Of a stretch of DNA of 64,000 nt, positions 50,428 through 59,420 are shown one piece after another. A program made the position numbers and the translations under genes. Origin of the DNA: Pseudoxanthomonas sp. Root630 (GTDB taxonomy: Bacteria > Pseudomonadota > Gammaproteobacteria > Xanthomonadales > Xanthomonadaceae); NCBI RefSeq assembly GCF_001427585.1, contig NZ_LMGY01000016.1, positions 124,252 through 188,251 of the forward strand. Reading direction: 5' to 3'. The stretch's first letter is position 1. Every line of letters starts with the position of its first letter. The notes under the pieces are model-generated. The model ran no database searches and was not told the origin of the DNA. It saw only the letters and a program-made list of their open reading frames with translations.

Positions 50428-51105
50428 TCACTCGCCGCGATGATCGCGCTTGCCCTGGTTGCGCCGGTCCTGCGTGCCGGCGCTGCCCTGGATGGCCTTC
50501 ATCCGGCTCTCCGCGGCATGCAACTCCAGCGCCTTGCCAGCGGCCTCCGACGACACGAAACCGGCACCCTGCGTCGACCCGTGGCCGTCCTCGTCCAATT
50601 GCTGCCACGGTGCCGGCTGGCGATCGTGCTCCTGCTTCTGTTCCAGCAACGCCTTCGCTGTCGCGAGCGCCTGTTCGGGCGTGATCTTCTTCGGTACGCG
50701 TTTGCGTGCCGGTGCCTTGCGCGGTGATGTCGCGACCTTCCGCGGCTTCACGGCCGGCGTAGCGCGCGAGGCCGTGGCGGTCTTCTTCACCACCTTCTTC
50801 GCGACCTTCCTGGCCGCCGTCTTGACGACGGCTTTGCGTGCGACCTTCTTTACCGGTTTCTTCGCGGGCGCGCGTTCGGCCGCGTTCTTCCGGGGCGTCT
50901 TCTTCGCTGCCGCCTTCTTCGCGACCTGACGGACTGCGGTCTTCTTGACCGCTTTCTTCGCGGCCTTGCTGGCCACTTTCTTCGTCGTGCGGGCGGCCGT
51001 CTTCTTCACGGCTTTCTTCGTAGCTTTCTTTGTGGCTTTCTTCGCCACTTTCTTCACCGCCTTCCTGGCGGCCTTCTTGCCCGTCGCCTTGCGTGCCGTT
51101 GCCAT
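50428..51105 (-). CDS. Histone H1-like Lys/Ala-rich DNA-binding protein
   Basis: 225 residues. Residues 1 to about 145 are almost entirely Lys, Ala, Val, Thr and Arg in KKAxKKAVKK-type repeats (ATKKATKKAVKK, VKKVARKAVVK), like eukaryotic H1 tails and bacterial H1 homologues such as AlgP. The last 80 residues are different: ITPEQALATAKALLEQKQEHD, a helix with the conserved WQQLDEDGHGSTQGAGFVS, and a charged end. The start ATG 51105 has GGAG six bases upstream. Probably a nucleoid-associated DNA-compacting protein; low-complexity repeats make this family prone to length change. Confidence 0.85.
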   Translation of the reverse strand: MATARKATGKKAARKAVKKVAKKATKKATKKAVKKTAARTTKKVASKAAKKAVKKTAVRQVAKKAAAKKTPRKNAAERAPAKKPVKKVARKAVVKTAARKVAKKVVKKTATASRATPAVKPRKVATSPRKAPARKRVPKKITPEQALATAKALLEQKQEHDRQPAPWQQLDEDGHGSTQGAGFVSSEAAGKALELHAAESRMKAIQGSAGTQDRRNQGKRDHRGE

Positions 51106-51184
51106 GTGCTGCTCCACGTGGGGACATGACACGGGAATAGCATGGAGAACCTTCAGTGCAGGTGATCGCTACCGCAATGGCGAC

Positions 51185-51802
51185 TTAACCGAAGCTGGGC
51201 CGCGACAAGGCGCCGATGAAGTGGGTCAGCACGGCCGGCTCCAGCGCGACCAGGAACAGGATGCCGTACGCCGCTCCCGCCAGATGGGCACCGTGGTTGA
51301 TGTTGTCGCCGCCGCGCTTGTCCATCCAGATGCTGTACGCGATGTAGAGCACGGCGAACACGATGGCCGGCATGGGGATGAAGAACACGCCGATCATCGC
51401 CCACGGATCGATCAGGATGTACGCGAACAACACGGCGGACACCGCGCCGGACGCGCCCAGGCTGCGGTAGTTCGGGTCCTTCTGGTGCTTGAGGTAGGTG
51501 GGCAGGATCGACACCACCAGCGCCGAGAAATAGAACGCCACGAAGGTCAGGCGGCTACCGCTCAGCTGGGTGATGATCTGTTCCATCAACCGGCCGAAGA
51601 AGAACAGCGTGAGCATGTTGAACAGCAGGTGCCAGACATCGGCGTGGATGAACCCGTAGGTCACCAGCCGGTCGTACTGGCGGTGGCGGTCGATCGCCGG
51701 TGGCCAGAGGATCAATCGCATCAGCAGCGACGGCGTGCGGAACGCGATGAAACTGACCACGCAGGTGACCGCGATCAGCAGCAGGGTGATCGGTGCGCTC
51801 AT
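51185..51802 (-). CDS. Rhomboid family intramembrane serine protease
   Basis: 205 residues with six hydrophobic segments. Catalytic Ser119 in GASGA and His173 in NHGAHLAGAAYG give the Ser-His dyad; His53/His58 and Asn62 (HADVWHLLFNM) form the oxyanion site. Six-helix bacterial form. Cleaves transmembrane substrates, which are unknown here. It is seven bases after the peptide transporter gene on the same strand, so the two are co-transcribed. Confidence 0.93.
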   Translation of the reverse strand: MSAPITLLLIAVTCVVSFIAFRTPSLLMRLILWPPAIDRHRQYDRLVTYGFIHADVWHLLFNMLTLFFFGRLMEQIITQLSGSRLTFVAFYFSALVVSILPTYLKHQKDPNYRSLGASGAVSAVLFAYILIDPWAMIGVFFIPMPAIVFAVLYIAYSIWMDKRGGDNINHGAHLAGAAYGILFLVALEPAVLTHFIGALSRPSFG

Positions 51803-51809
51803 CGTGTCC

Positions 51810-53477
51810 TCAAGCCGCGGTGCGGTAGTTGTCCTGCATCGGATAGGTACGGGCGTAGAGCGCGAACGCCAACGCGGCCACGAACGCGAAACCGGCGAAG
51901 AAGAACATCAGGAAGGCGTTCTCCGTCCAGCCTTGCCCCTGGATCCAGCCGATCACGGCCGGGTCGCGCACGCTGGCATTGGTCAACAGCACCCACAGCC
52001 CGCCGAAGGTGCTGGTCAGGTACCAGAACGCCATGATCACGCCCTTCATCGTCATCGGCGCCTGGCTGTACGCGAACTCCAGCGCCGTCGCGGATACCAG
52101 TACCTCGCCGAAGGTGAGCAGCAGGTAGGGCAGCGTCTGCCATGCGAGCGAGACCTTCTCGCCATCGTCCATCTGCAACTGCAGCAGGCCGGCCACGATC
52201 CAGGACAGCGCCGAGATCGCGATGCCCCACCCCATGCGCCGCAACGCGGTGACGTTGAACCCCATGCGGCGCAGCGCCGGGTACAGCACCAGGTTGTTGA
52301 ACGGGATCAGCAGCATGACCATCAGCGGGTTGAGCGACTGCATCTGCGCGGCGGCCGCGGAGATCTGCTTGGTGTACTCCTCGGTGCCCATCAGCGCGGT
52401 GGGCGGCTGGATCAGGAAGCTCGGCCACCACCATGCGTCGCCTGGCACGAACATCGCACGCCCCTGGATCACCCAGGTCGAAGCCTTCTGGTCGAACAAC
52501 GACCAGAACGGCGTGACCAGCGCGAACACGATCAGGATGCGAAGCACCGAACGCACGCCTTCGATGGCAGCATCCGGATGCAGCCCGCGCGCGCGCTCGA
52601 GCTGCAGCGACGCGCCGAACCCGACGCCCGCGATCACCGCGCCCAACGCCAGGCACGCCGTAATCACGAATCCCCATGCCTCGGGCCATGCCGCGACCCC
52701 GGCGAACTTCAGCGCCCACAGCGCCAGCATCACCACGGCGCCGATCACGCCGACGGCCGCGACCAGCGTGCCGATGCCCACCCCTTTGCCCAGCAACGCG
52801 CTGCGCACGATGTTGAGGAAGGAGTCCGGATCGGTTCCGCGCGACGGCGGCACGTTGACGTACTTCTTGCGTCCTGCCCAGAAGATCAGCGTCGCGATGA
52901 ACATCAGGATGCCCGGGATACCGAAGGCCCACGCCGGGCCCCAGTTGCGCAGCACCAGCGGCATGAGCAGCGAGGCGAAGAACGAACCGAAATTGATGAT
53001 CCAGTAGAAGGCATCGAAGACGACCTTCGCCTTGCTCTTGTTCGTCTGGTCGAACTGGTCGCCGCAGAAAGTCACCACCAGCGGCTTGATGCCCCCCGAG
53101 CCCAGTGCGATGAGGAACAGTCCGGTGTAGAAGCCGGTCGCATGGCTCTCGAACATGGCCAGGCACGCGTGGCCGGCGCAGTAGATCAGCGAGAACCACA
53201 GAACGGTGTTGTACTTGCCGAAATAGCGGTCCGACAGCCAGCCGCCCAGCAGCGGAAAGAAATACACGCCGATCACGAAGCTGTGGAACAGGTCCTTCGC
53301 CGCGCCTTCGCGCGCCGCCTGGTCCGGCAGGTAGGCCAGCAGCACCGAACTGATCAGGAACGGCACCAGGATGTTGCGCATCCCGTAGAAGCTGAACCGC
53401 TCGCACGCCTCGTTGCCGATGATGTAGGGAATCTGGCGGGGCATGCGACCCGGGCTGGCTTCTGCGCTCGTGCTCAT
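51810..53477 (-). CDS. POT-family proton-coupled oligopeptide transporter
   Basis: 555 residues, about fourteen transmembrane segments. POT signatures: NEACERFSFYGMRNILV (ExxER-type proton/peptide site in TM1), the PTR2 motif region IALGSGGIKPLVVTFCGDQFD, and FYWIINFGSFFASLL. Imports di- and tripeptides (and related compounds) with protons. Start ATG 53477; the rhomboid gene follows after seven bases. It faces away from an M14 carboxypeptidase gene, which would release the kind of products this carrier could take up. Confidence 0.95.
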   Translation of the reverse strand: MSTSAEASPGRMPRQIPYIIGNEACERFSFYGMRNILVPFLISSVLLAYLPDQAAREGAAKDLFHSFVIGVYFFPLLGGWLSDRYFGKYNTVLWFSLIYCAGHACLAMFESHATGFYTGLFLIALGSGGIKPLVVTFCGDQFDQTNKSKAKVVFDAFYWIINFGSFFASLLMPLVLRNWGPAWAFGIPGILMFIATLIFWAGRKKYVNVPPSRGTDPDSFLNIVRSALLGKGVGIGTLVAAVGVIGAVVMLALWALKFAGVAAWPEAWGFVITACLALGAVIAGVGFGASLQLERARGLHPDAAIEGVRSVLRILIVFALVTPFWSLFDQKASTWVIQGRAMFVPGDAWWWPSFLIQPPTALMGTEEYTKQISAAAAQMQSLNPLMVMLLIPFNNLVLYPALRRMGFNVTALRRMGWGIAISALSWIVAGLLQLQMDDGEKVSLAWQTLPYLLLTFGEVLVSATALEFAYSQAPMTMKGVIMAFWYLTSTFGGLWVLLTNASVRDPAVIGWIQGQGWTENAFLMFFFAGFAFVAALAFALYARTYPMQDNYRTAA

Positions 53478-53625
53478 CCGATCTTCCGGTGAAAAAGTCC
53501 CGGAAGGTTACCGTATTGGCCCGCGGCGGGTCGAACCTCCAGACCTGCCTTCGCCCGTGCAACAGGGACTGGGACTGACCGCGATTGCGGGGCATCATGC
53601 GCCCTGCCCTGTTCAGGATACGACC

Positions 53626-55380
53626 ATGCTGCGACCGTTCTGCACCACGCTGCTGCTGGCCCTCATGCCGCTCGCAAACGCCCAGCCCGCCCTGACCACG
53701 GTGTCCGAACGCTCTGGATTCATCGACACCGGCCGGTACGACGAAGTGATCGCCCTCTGCGATGCCTTCGCACGGCAATACCCCAAGGCCGTGCGATGCA
53801 CCACGTTCGGCACCACGCCGGAGGGCCGGCCGATGAAGGCATTGGTCGCCTCCACCAGCGGTGCGCTCACGCCGGAACAGGCGCAGCGCCGCCAGTTGCC
53901 CGTCGTGCTGGTACAGGGCGGCATCCACGCCGGTGAGATCGATGGCAAGGATGCCGGCTTCCTCGCGCTGCGCGAGGTGCTGGAAGGAAAAGCCGCCGCA
54001 GGCGCGCTCGACAAGCTGGTCTGGGTGTTCGTGCCGGTGTTCAACGTCGATGGCCACGAGCGCTTCGGCGCCTGGAACCGGCCCAACCAGCGCGGCCCCC
54101 GGGAAATGGGCTGGCGCACCACCGCGCAGAACTACAACCTCAACCGCGACTACGTGAAGGCCGACACGCCGGAGATGCAGGCCATGCTGCAGCTGGTGCA
54201 GCGCTGGGACCCGATCGTCGCCGTGGACCTGCATGCCACCAACGGCGCGCAGTTCGAGCACGACATCTCCATCCAGGTCGAACCCGTGCATGCCGGCGAT
54301 GCCGGATTGCGCAAAGCGGGCCTCGCACTGCGTAGCAGCGTGATCGACGATCTCGCCAAGCAGGGTTCGCTGCCGCTGCCCTACTATCCCTCCTTCGTCG
54401 TGCAGGACGACCCCACGTCCGGCTTCGAGGACGGCGTGCCGCCGCCGCGCTTCTCGCACGGCTACTTCTTGCTGCGCAACCGCATCGGCATGCTGGTGGA
54501 AACGCACTCGTGGAAGGAGTATCCGGTACGCGTGCGGATCACCCGCAACACCGTCGTCTCGGTGCTGGAGCACGTCGCACGCGACGGTGCCTCCTGGCTG
54601 GCCGCGGCGAAACAGGCCGATGCGTCCGCCACGCAGCTGGCCGGTACCGCCGAGCCGCTGGCCTGGGTGGCGGCACCGACGTCGCGCACGGTCGACTTCC
54701 GCGGCTATGCCTACACGCGCACGAAATCCGAGGTGTCCGGCGCGCTGATGACGCACTACGACGAGACCACGCCCCAGGTCTGGAAAGTACCGCTGAAGGA
54801 CGACATCCGTCCCGGCCTCGTCGTGGAAGCGCCGCGTGGCGGCTACCTGGTCCCCGCAGCGGACGCCGCGTGGGTCGCGGCCGTGCTGAAGACGCACGGC
54901 GTGGCGTACCGCCTGCTCGGCAAGCCGTGGCAGGGCGACGCGCAAGTGTTCCGCGCGACGAAGAGCAGCTTCGGTGGCACCTCCGTGGAAACGCACCAGC
55001 GCCTGGCCGTCGAGGGCGACTGGACGCGCGAACAGCGCACCACGCCGACCGGTGCGTTGTTCGTCCCGATCGCACAAGCCAAGGCACGCCTGGTGATGGC
55101 GCTACTGGAGCCGAAAGCCCCGGACTCGCTGCTTGCGTGGGGCCGTTTCAACAACGCGTTCGAGCGCAAGGAGTACATGGAGGACTACGTGGCCGAGAGC
55201 GTGGCGCGCGAGATGCTCCGCGACCCTGCGGTGAAGGCCGAGTTCGAGCGGCGGCTGCGCGAAGACAAGGCCTTCGCCAACGATCCCACTGCGCGCCTGG
55301 AGTTCTTCTACCGCCGCCACCCTTCCTGGGACGAGCGCTACCAGCTGTACCCGGTGTTGCGGGTGGATGCGGCGCCTTGA
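53626..55380 (+). CDS. Exported M14-family zinc carboxypeptidase
   Basis: 584 residues with a cleavable signal (MLRPFCTTLLLALMPLANAQ). Zinc ligands His101 and Glu104 in GGIHAGEIDGKD (HxxE) and His203 in AVDLHATNG; catalytic Glu in LVETHSWKEYPVR. A long C-terminal part (about 380-584) with beta-rich character (VAAPTSRTVDFRGYAYTR) is additional to the M14 domain. Probably periplasmic or outer-membrane associated. The chosen start is ATG 53626; the frame is open upstream but the signal peptide fixes the start. Divergent from the POT transporter. Confidence 0.9.
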   Translation: MLRPFCTTLLLALMPLANAQPALTTVSERSGFIDTGRYDEVIALCDAFARQYPKAVRCTTFGTTPEGRPMKALVASTSGALTPEQAQRRQLPVVLVQGGIHAGEIDGKDAGFLALREVLEGKAAAGALDKLVWVFVPVFNVDGHERFGAWNRPNQRGPREMGWRTTAQNYNLNRDYVKADTPEMQAMLQLVQRWDPIVAVDLHATNGAQFEHDISIQVEPVHAGDAGLRKAGLALRSSVIDDLAKQGSLPLPYYPSFVVQDDPTSGFEDGVPPPRFSHGYFLLRNRIGMLVETHSWKEYPVRVRITRNTVVSVLEHVARDGASWLAAAKQADASATQLAGTAEPLAWVAAPTSRTVDFRGYAYTRTKSEVSGALMTHYDETTPQVWKVPLKDDIRPGLVVEAPRGGYLVPAADAAWVAAVLKTHGVAYRLLGKPWQGDAQVFRATKSSFGGTSVETHQRLAVEGDWTREQRTTPTGALFVPIAQAKARLVMALLEPKAPDSLLAWGRFNNAFERKEYMEDYVAESVAREMLRDPAVKAEFERRLREDKAFANDPTARLEFFYRRHPSWDERYQLYPVLRVDAAP

Positions 55381-55394
55381 GCCCGCTCAGCTTC

Positions 55395-55508
55395 CTGTAG
55401 GAGCGACGTCAGTCGCGACCCTACAAATGCCATGTCCGTGGCAATGAGCAAGACCGTTGGCGTCATGACGCTGCAGGTGTGCGGTCGCGACTGACGTCGC
55501 TCCTACAG
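55395..55508. repeat. REP-type inverted repeat (GGAGCGACGTCAGTCGC family), copy 1
   Basis: Perfect 26-bp arms at 55395-55420 and 55483-55508 around a 62-base loop. The core GGAGCGACGTCAGTCGCGAC also occurs, slightly altered, at 61278-61354. It lies between two convergent genes. Confidence 0.92.
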
Positions 55509-55526
55509 AAGAGCGATAACGCGACT

Positions 55527-56279
55527 TCACCCCAACCGCATCACCCCATAACGCGGCGCCGCGTTGCCGCACGTCGTCTCGGTGAGCGGCGCCCCCATTC
55601 CGGCGAGTACAGCGCGCTGCTCGGGCAAGGGCGTGCGCAGCGTGCGATCCTCGAACGCGGCCAGCCTGGCGAACGCCGGCAGCGCAAGCGCGCGATCGAG
55701 AAAGGCCGCCACGCGCGGCCACCGCTGCGCGTCCACCTGGTATTTCACGAACACGGCATTGCGGAAGAAGCTGGCGATGCTGATGTCGGCGATCGACAGG
55801 TCACCGAAGATCCAGCCCGCTTCCGGCAATCGCGCTTCCAGGTAGTCCAGTGCGACCGGCAACTCTTCCTCGCGCGCCTTGCGGAAAACCTCCTCGTCCG
55901 TTCCTTCGTTGAACAGGAAGCGGCGCACGCCTTTCTGGAAGAACATCCGCCAGATCACCACGTCGCCGAGGTAGGAATCCGCGTACTCCTCCAGCCAGCG
56001 CGCCTTCGCGCGCTCCACCGGATCGGCCGGATACAGCGACGGCGACGGGAAGCGGTCCTGCAGGTATTCGCAGATCACGGTCGAATCGTTGAGCACCAGA
56101 TCGCCATCGATCAGCACCGGGATGCGGCGCAGCGGGCTGAGTTTGCTGAAGTCCTCGTCGCCCACGAACGGGGCGATGGGGTCGATGCGGTAAGCAATGC
56201 CCTTCAGCTCCAGGCAGACCAGCACTTTCCGCACGTACGGCGAGATGTAGTTGCCGATGATCGTCAGCGCTTCCGCCAT
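55527..56279 (-). CDS. Glutathione S-transferase family protein
   Basis: 250 residues. Thioredoxin-like N-domain with ISPYVRKVLVCLELKG and the glutathione-binding IPVLIDGDLVLNDSTVICEYL (cis-Pro and Ser), then the helical C-domain with LSIADISIASFFRNAV (N-capping box Asp). The catalytic residue is probably Ser (SPY). Substrate unknown. The start is ATG 56279 with GGAG seven bases upstream; eight extra N-terminal codons are excluded. A short spacer separates it from the ZIP transporter gene on the same strand. Confidence 0.92.
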   Translation of the reverse strand: MAEALTIIGNYISPYVRKVLVCLELKGIAYRIDPIAPFVGDEDFSKLSPLRRIPVLIDGDLVLNDSTVICEYLQDRFPSPSLYPADPVERAKARWLEEYADSYLGDVVIWRMFFQKGVRRFLFNEGTDEEVFRKAREEELPVALDYLEARLPEAGWIFGDLSIADISIASFFRNAVFVKYQVDAQRWPRVAAFLDRALALPAFARLAAFEDRTLRTPLPEQRAVLAGMGAPLTETTCGNAAPRYGVMRLG

Positions 56280-56330
56280 GTCGCTGCTCCGTTGGGGTCG
56301 CACGCAGCGTGCGCACTCTCCGCAGCCGGG

Positions 56331-57215
56331 TCAACCCAGGGCGGTGTCCAGCGCCATCATCAGGCAGAAGCCGATAGCCAGGCCCCATGAGGCAATCGCG
56401 CCGTGGCCGTGGCGATTGGACTCCGGGATCACGCTATGCCCCACCGCGATCAGCATCGCGCCTGCCGCGAAAGCCAGGCCCCACGGCAGCAGCATCGAGG
56501 ACAGGCCCACGGCCCACGCGCTGGGCACGGCCGCCAGCGGTTCGGCCACGCCAGACAGGGCCCCGATGAAAACCGCCTTGCTGCGCGCCATGCCGGCCGT
56601 CGCCAGCACGAGCGCCACCACCAGGCCTTCGGGCACGTCCTGCAACGCGATGCCCATGGCGAGTCCTTCCGCGCCACTCAACCGACCGCCCGCCGGCACA
56701 CCGACCGCCATGCCCTCGGGCACGTTGTGCAGCACGATCGCCAGGACGAACAGCATGACCCGCGACGGCACCAGATGCCGCTGCGCATCCAGGGGATCGT
56801 CGACCAGCACGCGATCCATCACCAGCAGCACGCCCGCGCCGAGCAGCACACCACCGCTGACCAGCGCCGCGGCGCCCCACGGCGAGTAACCCGCGCCGGT
56901 GGCCGCCTCCAGGCCCGGCAGCACCAGCGAGAATGCAGTGGCGGCCAGCATTACGCCGGCACCGAATCCCAGCAGGCCATCGGAGACACGCTGTGGAATC
57001 GCCCGGACGATCAGCACCGGCAGCGCCCCCAGCGCGGTTGCCAGGGCGCACAATGCGCCGCCTCGCACGGCCTGCCGCACGCCCCCCGCGGAGGGATCGG
57101 CGGACATGCCGACCACGCACCAGAGCGCGACCGCGATGATCGCGGCCACGGCCAGCAGATACGGCCAGGACGTCTGCGTGCGGGTATGGGCGAACGGCTG
57201 CAGGACGCGGTTCAT
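56331..57215 (-). CDS. ZIP-family divalent metal transporter (GufA-like)
   Basis: 294 residues, about eight transmembrane helices. The two metal-binding helices are VLHNVPEGMAVGVPAG (TM4) and IALQDVPEGLVVALV (TM5), with ADPSAGG in the first loop. ZIP members carry Zn, Mn or Fe toward the cytoplasm. The first HNxPEG motif is standard; the second has Gln-Asp where HN is common, as in other GufA-type members. Located just upstream of gst on the same strand, with a 51-base gap. Confidence 0.9.
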   Translation of the reverse strand: MNRVLQPFAHTRTQTSWPYLLAVAAIIAVALWCVVGMSADPSAGGVRQAVRGGALCALATALGALPVLIVRAIPQRVSDGLLGFGAGVMLAATAFSLVLPGLEAATGAGYSPWGAAALVSGGVLLGAGVLLVMDRVLVDDPLDAQRHLVPSRVMLFVLAIVLHNVPEGMAVGVPAGGRLSGAEGLAMGIALQDVPEGLVVALVLATAGMARSKAVFIGALSGVAEPLAAVPSAWAVGLSSMLLPWGLAFAAGAMLIAVGHSVIPESNRHGHGAIASWGLAIGFCLMMALDTALG

Positions 57216-57335
57216 GCCGGGGTCTCCGGGGCGCGATGCGTTTCGTCGTGTCGCGGCATCGTAGCGCCGCCCCGCTCGCCGCTGTCATCGCAAAACTGAA
57301 TCGGTGCGATGGACGCGCTCAATCTCCGGCGTGGC

Positions 57336-57941
57336 TCATCCGCGCCGCTCGTACTTCCAGTTCCGGGTCTTGCCCTCCGCCAGCCAGGCGATGGCCTGTT
57401 CTAGCCGGCGCGCCCGCGTCTCCGCGCGCTTGGCTTCGGTGATCCACTCGATGTAGTCGCGGCGTGCGCTGGGGCTGAAGCCATCGAACGTCGTCTTCGC
57501 AGCGGCGTTGCCGGCCAGCGCATCGCGCAGGTCGGCGGGCACGCGAAGGGTCGGCCGGGCCGCCCGTTCGGTGCGCTGCGTCCCGGGTTTCCCGCCCGCA
57601 TCGATCAGAGCCATCGCCTTGCGGACGAGCGCGATCAAGGTGCGCTTGGCGGGAAAGTCGCGGACGGTCGTCATCTTGCCGAAGCTGCCCATGCCGGTCC
57701 GCTCGCCGGTGTCCATCACCTGCGCGTGCTGCCAGAAACCGAACGACGCATGCTGCTTGAAGGCCGCCATGCCGCACAGGATGCGCCCTCCGTACTGGAA
57801 CGTCGGCATGCCCCACTTCACCGTTTCCTCCACCTGTGGGCACGCCTCGTGCACAACGGCGCGCGCATGCATCAGGATCGGTTGGGCGAAGTCGGCGGCC
57901 TTGGCGATGTAGGCGTCCACGCGCGGATCGGTCGTCGGCAT
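57336..57941 (-). CDS. YdeI/OmpD-associated family protein (DUF1801 plus YdeI end)
   Basis: 201 residues. DUF1801-like N-terminus (AYIAKAADFAQPILMHARAVVHEA, cited in two blocks) with VKWGMPTFQYGGRILCGMAAFK, then the YdeI C-terminal region FDGFSPSARRDYIEWITEAKRAETRARRLEQAIAWL. The exact role is unknown; relatives are linked to antimicrobial peptide response in enterobacteria. The start ATG 57941 matches relatives; the frame stays open 285 bases upstream, but that part shows no conserved sequence. Confidence 0.86.
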   Translation of the reverse strand: MPTTDPRVDAYIAKAADFAQPILMHARAVVHEACPQVEETVKWGMPTFQYGGRILCGMAAFKQHASFGFWQHAQVMDTGERTGMGSFGKMTTVRDFPAKRTLIALVRKAMALIDAGGKPGTQRTERAARPTLRVPADLRDALAGNAAAKTTFDGFSPSARRDYIEWITEAKRAETRARRLEQAIAWLAEGKTRNWKYERRG

Positions 57942-58057
57942 GTCGGGCTTTCCGAGGGGCTGGCGCACTGTAGCGCGGCCCACGGCCTGCCCGCATTGAC
58001 GAACCATTACACGACGGATGGCTATGCTGGGCCACCTCGAACGCGGGAGCGCCCTCG

Positions 58058-58837
58058 ATGATCCGTCCCCTGCTGGCCGTCGCCTGTCTGTCGCTGGCGG
58101 CGTGCACGCCGCGCCCCAACACCCATCCGGGCTCACCGACGCCTGCGGCCGACACGCCGCACCCGACTGCCACCCTCGAAGGCCGCGCCACCTACCTGGA
58201 ACGGATCGCGGCGCCGCCCGGCGCACGCCTGAGCGTGCAGTTGGTCGACGCGCAGTTGGCCGATACTCCGGCGGCCGTTGTCGCCAGCCAGGAATTCACC
58301 GACCTGTCCGGCTCGCCGTATGCCTTCTCGCTGACCTACGACCCGGCGAAGCTCCGGCCCAACGGCCAGTACGGCCTGCATGCCGGCCTGCGCGATGCGC
58401 AAGGGAAGCTGTGGTTCGTCACCGATACCCGCGTGCCGGTCACGCTGGGCACGTCGTCCCCGGTGGAATTCCGCATGGTGCGCGCCGGTGGCGACCCGGT
58501 CCCGCCGACCGGCTCCCCTTGGGATCAGGCGAAGGCGCGTGGCATCGTCTTCCGCGGTATCGGCACCGAGCCCGGCTGGCTGGTCGAAGTGGGCAGCGGC
58601 CCCACCCCGCCGCTGCATGCGGAACTCGATTACGGTGAGCGCGAGGTCGATGTGGCGCAGCTGGATCGCATTCCGGATGGCTACCGCGGCAAGACCGCCG
58701 ACCAGGCCAGCGTATCGCTGACCACCCGGCGCGAGGCCTGCAGCGACGGCATGAGCGATACCGAATACCCTGTTTCCATGACCCTGGTTGTCGGCGAACA
58801 GACCTATCGCGGCTGCGGCCGCTTCCTCAACGAATGA
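58058..58837 (+). CDS. YbaY-type lipoprotein with C-terminal COG3650-like domain
   Basis: 259 residues. Lipoprotein signal MIRPLLAVACLSLAAC (Cys16), a YbaY-like beta-sandwich (about 38-140; TYLERIAAPPGARLSVQLVD, AFSLTYDPAKLRPNGQYGLH) and a second domain (about 155-259) with FRGIGTEPGWLVEVGSG and CSDGMSDTEYPVSM. These two parts are usually found in separate proteins. Cys residues at the end could form a disulfide. It is seven bases ahead of the barnase-like RNase gene, on the same strand. Confidence 0.82.
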   Translation: MIRPLLAVACLSLAACTPRPNTHPGSPTPAADTPHPTATLEGRATYLERIAAPPGARLSVQLVDAQLADTPAAVVASQEFTDLSGSPYAFSLTYDPAKLRPNGQYGLHAGLRDAQGKLWFVTDTRVPVTLGTSSPVEFRMVRAGGDPVPPTGSPWDQAKARGIVFRGIGTEPGWLVEVGSGPTPPLHAELDYGEREVDVAQLDRIPDGYRGKTADQASVSLTTRREACSDGMSDTEYPVSMTLVVGEQTYRGCGRFLNE

Positions 58838-58844
58838 GCCCCCG

Positions 58845-59420
58845 ATGAGCCGACGCTCCCGCCGCCGCCAATCTTCCGGCCTGCGCCTTCCCCTGCTCGC
58901 TTTCGTCGCGCTGCTCCTGATCGGTGCCGGCGCCTGGTGGTGGTCGCAGCGCGATGACGCACCCGACGCACCGGCCGTCGTCGCCACGCAGGAAGCCGGC
59001 GATCCGCAACGGATCAACGAAACACTCTCGCTGCCACCGGTCGAGGACACGCGGCCGGGCGGCCTCGCCGGACAGGTACCGACGGTCGAACCGGAACCCG
59101 CGCGTGCGGCCACGGTGCCGGCGACGGATGCGCTGCCCGCCTTCCTCCCACCCGAGGCGCGCGCCACGCTGACCCTCATCCAGCAGGGTGGCCCTTTCCC
59201 GCACCGGCAGGATGGCGCCGTCTTCCAGAACCGGGAAGGCCGCCTGCCGCGCCAGGCACGCGGGTACTACCACGAGTACACGGTGGATACGCCGGGCCTC
59301 GATCATCGTGGTACGCGTCGCATCGTCACCGGCGGGAACCCGCCGAGCGAGTACTACTACACCGACGACCACTACGACAGCTTCCGCCGGTTCGAAATCG
59401 GCCAGGGCAGCGTCCCATGA
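58845..59420 (+). CDS. Membrane-anchored barnase-like ribonuclease (RNase N1/T1 family)
   Basis: 191 residues. A single transmembrane helix (about 13-33) and a Pro/Ala/Thr-rich linker (about 36-100) are followed by the guanyl-specific ribonuclease domain (about 105-188). Catalytic candidates by comparison with barnase: Glu144 (YYHEYTV), Arg155, Arg158 or Arg159 (HRGTRRIV) and His176 (TDDHYDSF). Barnase relatives are normally secreted; the anchor would hold this one at the membrane with the RNase in the periplasm or released by processing. Its stop overlaps the barstar-like gene (ATGA at 59417). Confidence 0.85.
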   Translation: MSRRSRRRQSSGLRLPLLAFVALLLIGAGAWWWSQRDDAPDAPAVVATQEAGDPQRINETLSLPPVEDTRPGGLAGQVPTVEPEPARAATVPATDALPAFLPPEARATLTLIQQGGPFPHRQDGAVFQNREGRLPRQARGYYHEYTVDTPGLDHRGTRRIVTGGNPPSEYYYTDDHYDSFRRFEIGQGSVP

